Part shown: piece after piece, positions 1-5,736 of the stretch
Numbering within the stretch: position 1 is the stretch's first letter
Layout of the letters: every line of letters starts with the position of its first letter
From: JBEKHI01 sp050012355
GTDB taxonomy: Bacteria > Actinomycetota > Actinomycetes > Streptosporangiales > Streptosporangiaceae
Direction of reading: 5' to 3'
Assembly (NCBI GenBank): GCA_050012355.1
Contig: JBEKHI010000461.1
Coordinates: forward strand, 1 to 6,262
DNA: 6,262 nucleotides
Made by a program: the position numbers and the translations under genes
The notes under the pieces: generated by a model
Told to the model about the DNA's origin: nothing
Database searches by the model: none
Seen by the model: the letters and a program-made list of their open reading frames with translations, nothing else

Positions 1-60
1 CAGACCCGCCGGCCGCAGACCCGCCGGCCGCAGACCCGCCGGCCGCAGACCCGGCAGCCC
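1..60. repeat. 15-bp tandem repeat, four visible units
   Basis: Units at 1-15, 16-30 and 31-45 are identical (cagacccgccggccg). The unit at 46-60 differs at three positions. The array probably continues beyond the left edge. Because 15 is a multiple of 3, gain or loss of a unit keeps the frame. Read on the minus strand from the GTG at 82 it encodes A-A-G-G-S pentapeptides. There are no unique spacers between units, so this is a minisatellite and not a CRISPR array. Confidence 0.93.
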
Positions 61-82
61 CGAAACCGGCGGCGGGCGTCAC
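1..82 (-). CDS. 5' end of a gene downstream of the DHPS homologue, with a repeat-built Ala/Gly/Ser N-terminus (partial)
   Basis: A GTG codon (complement of 80-82) overlaps the TGA stop of the DHPS homologue in the 4-base arrangement GTGA, and the frame stays open to the left edge. The 27 visible codons read M-T-P-A-A-G-F-G-A-A-G-S followed by three A-A-G-G-S units, a low-complexity and probably disordered leader. A GGGG tract 8-11 bases upstream is a weak ribosome-binding site; the main support is the stop/start overlap, repeated at the other end of the DHPS gene. The function cannot be read here. In Mycobacterium tuberculosis the gene after folP2 (Rv1207) is gpgS (Rv1208, glucosyl-3-phosphoglycerate synthase), so a GpgS-like glycosyltransferase is a synteny guess only. 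The true start could lie further left, in which case this stretch would be non-coding. Confidence 0.42.
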   Translation of the reverse strand, partial: MTPAAGFGAAGSAAGGSAAGGSAAGGS

Positions 83-960
83 TGCAGGCCCCGGACGACC
101 CGGGCGGGGGGCAGGTCGCCGCGGATCGCGGCTACCATGTCCAGCGCTTGCCTGGTCTGCGCCACGTCGTGGGCACGGAAGATCCGCGCGCCCAGCCAGG
201 CGGCGACGGCCGTCACGGCGAGCGTCCCCGGCAGCCGCTGCGCCAACGGCAGGTCCAGCGTCTCCCCCACGAAATCCTTGCGCGAGGCCGCCAGCAGCAC
301 CGGCCAGCCGGTGGAAGTCATCTCAGAAAGCCGCCGGGTGATCTCCAGCGAATGCCAGGTGTTCTTGGCGAAGTCGTGCGCTGGATCGATGACGATCCGG
401 TCCGGATCGACCCCGGCCGAGACCGCCCGCGCAGCCAGCCCGAGCACGCGGTCAAGCACGTCCGTCATCACGTCGGCATAGGTCACGCGAAAGGGCGCGG
501 AGCGCGGCGTCGCCCCGCCCGCGTGCGAGCAGACGATCCCGGCCTCATACTCGGCCGCCACCGATGTCAGCTCCGGGTCCCACCCGCCCCAGGTGTCGTT
601 CAGCAGGTCCGCTCCCGCCTTGCAGACCGCGCGCCCGACCTCGTGCCGCCAGGTGTCCACGCTGATCACCAGCCGAGGATACGCGTCCCTGACCGCCTCG
701 ATAAACGGGACTACGCGGCGGATCTCCTCGCTGACCGGCACCTCGTAGCCAGCCCGGGCGGGGACGCCACCGATGTCGAGGATGTCGGCGCCCTCCGCCA
801 CCACCTGGTCCACCCGGTCCATCGCGGCCTTGTCATCCCAGGTGACGCCCGGCTGGTAAAACGAGTCCCGCGTCCGGTTGACGATCGCCATCACCAGTGG
901 CCGCCCAGGCGGGAATGAATCGCCGCCGAGCCGCAACGGACCCGGACTACGTTGCCTCAT
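79..960 (-). CDS. folP2: FolP2-type dihydropteroate synthase homologue
   Basis: A 293-residue TIM-barrel protein of the pterin-binding family, cytoplasmic. Canonical DHPS condenses dihydropterin pyrophosphate with p-aminobenzoate in folate synthesis. Visible motifs: NRTRDSF (28-34, canonical NVTPDSF), DIGG (62-65), DTW (102-104), NDTWGG (121-126), IDPAHDF (191-197), SRK (226-228) and RAHDV (262-266). The DIGG is followed by VPARAG where true DHPS has ESTRPG, so the loop contacting pABA and pterin pyrophosphate is replaced. This pattern matches actinobacterial FolP2 (M. tuberculosis Rv1207), a paralogue reported to lack DHPS activity, so its reaction is open. The ATG at 960 overlaps the AraC stop (ATGA) and leaves the usual short segment before the first strand; a later start at Met24 would leave almost nothing before it. 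Coupled to genes on both sides. A genuine folP1-type DHPS is less likely given the loops. Confidence 0.92.
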   Translation of the reverse strand: MRQRSPGPLRLGGDSFPPGRPLVMAIVNRTRDSFYQPGVTWDDKAAMDRVDQVVAEGADILDIGGVPARAGYEVPVSEEIRRVVPFIEAVRDAYPRLVISVDTWRHEVGRAVCKAGADLLNDTWGGWDPELTSVAAEYEAGIVCSHAGGATPRSAPFRVTYADVMTDVLDRVLGLAARAVSAGVDPDRIVIDPAHDFAKNTWHSLEITRRLSEMTSTGWPVLLAASRKDFVGETLDLPLAQRLPGTLAVTAVAAWLGARIFRAHDVAQTRQALDMVAAIRGDLPPARVVRGLQ

Positions 961-1715
961 CCGAAGAACTTACCCGGGGTTGCGCCGAAGGCACGGCGGA
1001 AGGTCTCGATGAACGCGCTCGGGTTGGACCAGCCGCAGGCCAGCGCGGTGGTCGTCACCGGCGTTCCGTCCGCGAGCAGCACCAGGGCATGCTGCAGCCT
1101 GAACTGCGCGCGCCACTGCGGAAAGCTCATCCCCGCCTCCTGACGGAACAGCCGGCTCAGGGTCCGCTCGGACGCACCTACCGCCAGCCCGAACTCGGCG
1201 AGCGTCCGCTCGTCGGCCGGATCAGCCCGCAGCAAGGCGGCGACGGCTCGCAGCCGGTCGTCGGTCAGCGCCGGCAGCCGCATCGGGAGCTGGCTGACCC
1301 GGCGGAGCTGGTCAAGCGCGGCGCGCTCCAGGTTCTCGCGCTGCCGCGCGGTATAAGGCGGATCCTCGTCCGAGGTGAGCGCCACGATGATCTCGCGCAG
1401 CAGCGGGCTGACCGCCAGCACCGCCGGGCTGCCGCCACCCAGCGGATCAGCGGCGAAAGTGAAGGCCAGCGTCCGCATCTGGGTGGGACCGTGCGCCTGG
1501 TGCGAATGCGGGACCCCGGCCGGGATCCAGACCGCGCGCTGCGGCGGGACGACCCAGGTCCCGGCGGCGGCCGAAATGGCCAGCACCCCCGTCGAGGGAT
1601 ACACCAGCTGCTGCCGGTCGTGGTAATGCCAGTCGATCGTGTCGCGATGACCCAGCTCAACGTAGGTGGGCCCGGTCAGCTCCCGCCACTTCACATCCTG
1701 GCTGTTTTTCGACAC
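957..1715 (-). CDS. AraC-family transcriptional regulator with N-terminal cupin (NimR-like)
   Basis: A 252-residue cytoplasmic DNA-binding regulator. The N-terminal cupin/AraC-ligand domain is visible at about 18-90, with WHYHDRQQLVY (29-39) and VVPPQRAVWIPAGVPHSH (55-72), the latter very close to the conserved block of E. coli NimR (YeaM) relatives. The C-terminal AraC domain carries two helix-turn-helix units, about 171-191 (TLAEFGLAVGASERTLSRLF) and about 218-241 (ending SNPSAFIETFRRAFG), and closes with ATPGKFFG. The length is normal for this subfamily. The GTG at 1715 is the most upstream usable start and has no strong ribosome-binding site. The gene is divergent from an MFS pump, as nimR is from nimT, so control of that pump and of itself in response to a small ligand is the natural inference. 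It also overlaps the folP2-like gene by four bases, so that gene would be co-transcribed with the regulator. The ligand is unknown. Confidence 0.93.
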   Translation of the reverse strand: MSKNSQDVKWRELTGPTYVELGHRDTIDWHYHDRQQLVYPSTGVLAISAAAGTWVVPPQRAVWIPAGVPHSHQAHGPTQMRTLAFTFAADPLGGGSPAVLAVSPLLREIIVALTSDEDPPYTARQRENLERAALDQLRRVSQLPMRLPALTDDRLRAVAALLRADPADERTLAEFGLAVGASERTLSRLFRQEAGMSFPQWRAQFRLQHALVLLADGTPVTTTALACGWSNPSAFIETFRRAFGATPGKFFG

Positions 1716-1758
1716 AATACGTCAGCTTACCGGTAGCCCGACAGCCCGGCCGGAAGAC
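1716..1758. promoter_or_regulatory. Divergent control region between araC-type regulator and MFS pump, with imperfect palindrome
   Basis: This short gap must hold, or overlap, the promoters of both divergent units. At 1721-1741 lies an imperfect palindrome centred on the perfect 8-base palindrome taccggta (1728-1735): gtc, gct and accggt on the left are matched by agc and gac on the right with small offsets. It is a candidate operator for the adjacent AraC protein. A TCGACA at 1709-1714 (one mismatch to the -35 consensus) could serve the plus-strand unit, but no good -10 follows. On the minus strand TAAGCT (1729-1724) is a possible -10, which would make the regulator mRNA nearly leaderless. 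The promoter assignments are weak. Confidence 0.35.
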
Positions 1759-2946
1759 ATGCTGAACGGCATGACCATCACGCAGCCGCAAAGCGACACC
1801 GGGACGCCATCCAGCTGGCAAAAGATGCGGCTCTGGGGCCTGGCGCACGCGATCGACGATCTGTACCAGGGCCTGGTGCCATCCGTCGTTCCGTACTTCG
1901 TGCTCGACCGGCACTATGGCTACGTCGCCGCGTCCGGGCTTACGCTGGCCGCGACCCTGGGCAGTTCCATCCCGCAGCCGTTCTTCGGGATAGCTGTCGA
2001 CCGGCGCAAGGTCGGCTGGATGGCCGGGGCGGGCGTCGGGCTCGCCGGGCTCGGGCTGAGCGTGTCCGGCCTGCTGCCGGGCTACGCGGCGGTGTGGTGC
2101 GCGATCTTGCTGTCCGGCCTCGGGGTGGCGATGTTCCACCCGGCGGCGGGCAAGGCCGCCCGGCAGGACGCCGGTGACAGCGCGGCCGCGATGAGCCTGT
2201 TCGCCGCGGGCGGTAGCGTCGGCTTCTTCCTGGCCCCGGCACTGGCCACCCCGGCGCTGATCGCGGTCGGCCTGCCCGCCACCGCGTTCTTCCTGCCGCC
2301 CGCCGCGCTGATCTGCTTCGTGCTGCTGCGCAAGCACCGCCGCGAGGCGGGCTCGAGCACGAGAACCACCCGCACCGGCCGGGATCGCTGGGGCCCGTTC
2401 GCGGCGCTGACCGGGATCGAGGTGCTGCGGTCGGCCGCGTTCTTCGGGCTGAACACATTCATCGAGCTGTACTGGATCCGCCACCTGCACGCCTCCCGCG
2501 CGCTGGCGGGTATCGCGCTCACCTGCTTTCTGGCCGGCGGGGTCGGCGGGACGCTGCTCGGCGGCCGGATCGCGGACCGGGTGGGCGCGGTCCGCACCGT
2601 GCAACTCGGCACCGCGGTCATCCTGCCGATGCTCGCCGGACTGCTACTGGTCCCGGGCATGTTCGCGCCGCTGCCGTTCGCGCTGGCCACCGGTGTCACG
2701 CTGAACATACCGTTCGCGGTGCTCGTCAAGCTCGGCCAGGATTACCTGCCGACTCGTCCAGGGACGGCGGCTGGCGTGACCCTCGGGCTCGGCGTCAGCG
2801 TCGGCGGCCTGACCGCGCCGCTGCTCGGCCTGATCGCCACCTCCCACGGACCCCGAGGCGCGCTGCTGGCCCTGCTCGTCATCCCGCCGCTGGCGCTCGG
2901 CTGCGGCATGCTGCTGCGCGAGCCGGATCTAGGATCGGGAGGGTGA
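1759..2946 (+). CDS. MFS efflux transporter, fosmidomycin-resistance (Fsr)-like
   Basis: A hydrophobic inner-membrane protein of about 395 residues in two halves, as in 12-helix major facilitator drug:H+ antiporters. In numbering from the ATG at 1771, the first helix carries LAHAIDDLYQGLVP (24-37), and GSSIPQPFFG (64-73) and MFHPAAGKAAR (121-131) follow. These match conserved blocks of Fsr (HSLNDL.., SSLLQP.., FHPE..). Motif-A-type loops occur twice, GIAVDRRK (73-80) and GGRIADRVG (264-272). An Arg-rich central cytoplasmic loop spans about 187-206. The frame is open back to 1666 but that start would run into the AraC gene. ATG 1759 has GGAAG only two bases upstream, ATG 1771 has no SD; both remain possible. 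The stop overlaps the amidase start by four bases. Likely exports a small toxic or signalling molecule; actual fosmidomycin resistance is not implied. Confidence 0.92.
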   Translation: MLNGMTITQPQSDTGTPSSWQKMRLWGLAHAIDDLYQGLVPSVVPYFVLDRHYGYVAASGLTLAATLGSSIPQPFFGIAVDRRKVGWMAGAGVGLAGLGLSVSGLLPGYAAVWCAILLSGLGVAMFHPAAGKAARQDAGDSAAAMSLFAAGGSVGFFLAPALATPALIAVGLPATAFFLPPAALICFVLLRKHRREAGSSTRTTRTGRDRWGPFAALTGIEVLRSAAFFGLNTFIELYWIRHLHASRALAGIALTCFLAGGVGGTLLGGRIADRVGAVRTVQLGTAVILPMLAGLLLVPGMFAPLPFALATGVTLNIPFAVLVKLGQDYLPTRPGTAAGVTLGLGVSVGGLTAPLLGLIATSHGPRGALLALLVIPPLALGCGMLLREPDLGSGG

Positions 2947-4325
2947 GCGCACGGGAACTAGCGAGCCGACTGCGAAAAGGCGAGATCTCCGCGCGGGAAG
3001 TGACCGCGGCGCATCTGGAACGGATCGAGGCGGTGAACTCGCGGGTCAACGCGGTGGTCACCGTCACCGCCGACCAGGCACTCGACCGGGCGGCCGAGCT
3101 CGATCGCCGGTTCGCCGCCGGAGAAGAACCCGGCCCGCTGCACGGGGTCCCGGTCGCGCACAAGGACAGCCGGCTGACCGCTGGAGTACGAACCACGTTC
3201 GGCTCGCCGATCTATCAGGATTTCGTGCCGACGATGGACGATCTCCTGGTGACCAGGATGCGGGACGCGGGCGCGGTAATGCTCGGCAAGACGAACATGC
3301 CGGAGTTCGGCGCCGGATCGCACACCTTCAACCCGGTGTTCGGGCCGACCCATAACCCCTACGACCTGTCCAAGTCGGCGGGTGGCAGCAGCGGCGGCGC
3401 GGCGGCCGGACTGGCGGCGGGCATGTTCGCGCTCGCCGACGGGACGGATATGGGCGGCTCGCTGAGAAACCCCGCGTCGTTTTGCGATGTGGTAGGTCTA
3501 CGGCCCTCACCCGGGCGCGTCCCGGATGGGCCGACCTGGTCCCCGCTGTCGGTCGCGGGCCCGATGGCCCGCGACACTGGCGACCTCACCCTGTTGCTGT
3601 CCGTACTTTCCGGACCCGACCCGTCCGCTCCTCTTTCCATTGACCATAACGACGTTTTCACAGCCGACCCGGCCGCTGGCATCGCCGGATGGCGGGTCGC
3701 GTGGTCGCCCGATCTCGGCGGTGCCGTGCCGGTCGATCCGGAGGTGCGCGAGGCACTGTCGGGGGTACCGGAGATCTTCGCCGGGCTCGGTTGCCAGGTG
3801 ACGGAGGACTGCCCGCGGTTCAGCGGCGCCGACGAGTCGTTCCGTACCCTGCGCGCGCTGGGATTCGAGATGTCGCTCGGCAGTACGCTCAACACCCGCC
3901 GCGAGCTGCTCAAGCCTTGGCTGGTGTGGAACATCGAGCAGGGCCGGGCGCTCACCGGGTCCCAGCTGGCCAGAGCGGAACGGCTGCGCATCGAGCTGTT
4001 CACCCGGATGCGGCTGTTCTTCGAGCGCTACGACGTGCTGCTGCTCCCGGTGTGCCAGGTCGCGCCGTTCGACGTCGAGCTTGAGTTCCCGCCCTCGGTG
4101 GCGGGCACGCCGACGGAAACCTACATCGACTGGATGAAGTCCTGTTACTTCGTCTCGGTCACCGCCTGCCCGGCGATGTCGGTGCCAGCCGGCTACACGC
4201 CCGGCGGCCTCCCGGTCGGCCTGCAGATCGTCACCAGGTACCGCGACGAGGCAACCGCGCTACGCGTCGCCGCCGCCTTCGAGCAGGCCACCGCCGGGGC
4301 GCGGGTGCGACCGACGGAGCTCTGA
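2943..4325 (+). CDS. Amidase-signature family hydrolase
   Basis: A 460-residue enzyme of the amidase signature family (PF01425), which hydrolyses carboxamide C-N bonds; probably cytoplasmic, as no signal peptide is seen. The catalytic triad is complete: Lys74 in HGVPVAHKD (67-75), cis-Ser149 in AGGSSGG (146-152) and nucleophile Ser173 in GTDMGGSLRNPA (167-178). The spacings of 75 and 24 residues equal those of FAAH (142-217-241). The C-terminal block ACPAMSVPAGYTPGGLPVGLQIV (408-430) is also typical. The length is normal. It starts at GTG 2943 inside the MFS stop (GTGA) with AGGA at 2931-2934 as ribosome-binding site, so translation should be coupled to the pump. The substrate cannot be read from the sequence: small aliphatic or aromatic amides are typical, and it lacks the partner genes expected of GatA. 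An amide compound handled by both the pump and this enzyme is inference from gene order. Confidence 0.94.
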   Translation: MSARELASRLRKGEISAREVTAAHLERIEAVNSRVNAVVTVTADQALDRAAELDRRFAAGEEPGPLHGVPVAHKDSRLTAGVRTTFGSPIYQDFVPTMDDLLVTRMRDAGAVMLGKTNMPEFGAGSHTFNPVFGPTHNPYDLSKSAGGSSGGAAAGLAAGMFALADGTDMGGSLRNPASFCDVVGLRPSPGRVPDGPTWSPLSVAGPMARDTGDLTLLLSVLSGPDPSAPLSIDHNDVFTADPAAGIAGWRVAWSPDLGGAVPVDPEVREALSGVPEIFAGLGCQVTEDCPRFSGADESFRTLRALGFEMSLGSTLNTRRELLKPWLVWNIEQGRALTGSQLARAERLRIELFTRMRLFFERYDVLLLPVCQVAPFDVELEFPPSVAGTPTETYIDWMKSCYFVSVTACPAMSVPAGYTPGGLPVGLQIVTRYRDEATALRVAAAFEQATAGARVRPTEL

Positions 4326-4355
4326 GACCGCCGATCGCACTCGCGCGGGGAGGAA
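4326..4355. other. 30-bp convergent intergenic gap without a clear terminator
   Basis: The amidase stop and the gltA stop face each other across 30 bases. Only a 4-bp ccgc/gcgg pairing is visible and there is no T-tract, so no convincing intrinsic terminator is present for either gene. Confidence 0.6.
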
Positions 4356-5636
4356 TTAGCGGGTGCCGATGGGCTGGTAGGCCTCGGTGCGGGTGCCCGT
4401 GTAGAGCTGGAGCGGGCGGACGATCTTCTGCTCGGGGTCGTTGATCATTTCCAGCCACTGCGCGACCCAGCCGCTGGTGCGCGCCAGCGCGAACAGCACC
4501 GTGAACATGGCGGGCGGCAGGCCGAGTGCCTGGTAGATCAGGCCGGAGTAGAAGTCGACGTTCGGGTAGAGCTTGCGGCTGATGAAGTACTCGTCTTCCA
4601 GCGCCACCTTCTCCAGCTCGAGCGCGATGTTCAGCAGCGGGCTGGTGCCGCGGACCTCGAAAACGTCGTCCGCGGCCTTCTTGATGAGCCGGGCACGCGG
4701 GTCGTAGCTCTTGTAGACGCGGTGACCGAAGCCCATCAGCCGCTCGTGACCGGCCTTGACGCCCTCGATGAACTCGGGGACCTTGCTCACGTCGCCGATC
4801 CGGGTCAGCATCCGGATCACCGCCTCGTTGGCGCCGCCGTGCAACGGGCCGTACAGCGCCGCGATGCCCGCCGCGACCGAGGAGTACGGGTCGGCCTGCG
4901 AGGAGCCGACCACCCGGACCGCCGTGGTGGAGCAGTTCTGCTCGTGGTCCGCGTGCAGGATGAACAGCACCTCGAGCGCGCGCTCGATCCGGGGGTCCGG
5001 CTTGTACTGCAGCTCGGTCATCTTGTACAGCATGGACAGGAAGTTGCCCACGTAGCTGAGCTCGTTGTCCGGATGGATATACGGCTGCCCGAGGTTGTGC
5101 CGGTAAGAGAACGCGGCGAGCGTCGGCATCTTCGCGATCAGCCGACGCACGTGCAGTTGGATGATCTCCGGGTCACGCGATCCCGCGTCGGGGTAAAACG
5201 TGGACAGCGCACCGACCGAGGCCAGCAGCATGCCCATCGGGTGCGCGTCGTACCGGAATCCCTGCATGAAGCTCTTGATGTTCTCGTGCACAAAGGTGTG
5301 CATCGTGATGTCGTGGGTCCACTGCTCGAGCTCGGAAGTGTTCGGCAGCTTTCCATAGATCAGCAGGTAGGCGACCTCCAGGAAGCTGGAGTTGGCCGCT
5401 AGCTCCTCGATCGGGTAGCCCCGGTACTCAAGTACCCCGGCCTCGCCGTCGAGGTAAGTGACCGAGCTCTTGGCGACCGCGGTGTTGAACAACCCGGGGT
5501 CATAGCTAACCAGCCCGCTACCGTCCGCTTTGATCTGTTTCAAGTCGGTCGCCCGGATTGCCCCATCGGTTATGGGGATCTCGTACGTATGGCCGGTCCG
5601 GCTATCCGTAACCGTGAGCGTGTCCTGTTGTGTCAT
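4356..5636 (-). CDS. gltA: Citrate synthase, type II (E. coli GltA-like)
   Basis: A 426-residue citrate synthase (acetyl-CoA + oxaloacetate to citrate, entry of the TCA cycle), cytosolic. Conserved blocks in order: LHADHEQNCST (227-237), GPLHGGANEA (263-272) with catalytic His266, MGFGHRVYKSYDPRARLI (301-318) with catalytic His305, and LYPNVDFYSGLIYQ (356-369) with catalytic Asp361. The extra N-terminal domain (about 1-50) and the length match the hexameric E. coli enzyme (427 aa) and not the shorter type I form. The residue aligned with E. coli Cys206, linked to NADH inhibition, is Glu here. The frame is open for 46 more codons upstream through the intergenic gap, but similarity begins after ATG 5636, so that start is preferred; upstream are GGGTGG (11-base spacing) and a closer GGA. 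It converges on the amidase and follows the serine hydrolase gene on the same strand. Confidence 0.97.
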   Translation of the reverse strand: MTQQDTLTVTDSRTGHTYEIPITDGAIRATDLKQIKADGSGLVSYDPGLFNTAVAKSSVTYLDGEAGVLEYRGYPIEELAANSSFLEVAYLLIYGKLPNTSELEQWTHDITMHTFVHENIKSFMQGFRYDAHPMGMLLASVGALSTFYPDAGSRDPEIIQLHVRRLIAKMPTLAAFSYRHNLGQPYIHPDNELSYVGNFLSMLYKMTELQYKPDPRIERALEVLFILHADHEQNCSTTAVRVVGSSQADPYSSVAAGIAALYGPLHGGANEAVIRMLTRIGDVSKVPEFIEGVKAGHERLMGFGHRVYKSYDPRARLIKKAADDVFEVRGTSPLLNIALELEKVALEDEYFISRKLYPNVDFYSGLIYQALGLPPAMFTVLFALARTSGWVAQWLEMINDPEQKIVRPLQLYTGTRTEAYQPIGTR

Positions 5637-5653
5637 AGTTCCATTGTCCACCC

Positions 5654-5683
5654 TGGCTATGCACCGATCCCCTGCCTTGTCAA
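5654..5683 (-). promoter_or_regulatory. Candidate gltA promoter
   Basis: On the minus strand a perfect TTGACA -35 box (complement of 5678-5683) is followed after 18 bases by TAGCCA (complement of 5654-5659). That is only a partial -10, though TAG is a common beginning in actinobacterial housekeeping promoters. Initiation would be expected near 5647, giving a leader of about 11 bases that excludes the GGGTGG element. The start signal or the promoter may therefore differ from this reading. It suggests gltA is not purely dependent on read-through from the serine hydrolase gene. Confidence 0.4.
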
Positions 5684-5736
5684 GGAGAAAAATATGATCC
5701 ACGCGACATTCCCGGGGCTCTAGCGGGACCGGGGCG

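Noticed and set aside
1..60. CRISPR-like array
   Set aside because: The 15-bp units are directly adjacent without spacers; this is a simple tandem repeat.
148..918. 256-codon open frame on the plus strand
   Set aside because: It lies opposite the DHPS homologue and has the Arg/Pro/His-rich composition typical of antisense frames in GC-rich DNA; no family is recognisable.
1666..1758. N-terminal extension of the MFS protein from ATG 1666
   Set aside because: It would overlap the divergent AraC gene start and the control region and adds sequence unlike an MFS N-terminus.
1657..2604. 315-codon open frame on the minus strand
   Set aside because: It is antisense to the MFS gene, very rich in Arg, Gln and Gly, and has no recognisable domain; the plus-strand MFS reading is clear.
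4722..5402. 226-codon open frame on the plus strand
   Set aside because: It is antisense to conserved citrate synthase motifs and compositionally a shadow frame.
5710..5728. Possible terminator hairpin (tcccg / cggga, 9-base loop) after the serine hydrolase gene
   Set aside because: The stem is only 5 bp and the nearest T-run on the minus strand is more than ten bases away, so it is not a convincing intrinsic terminator.
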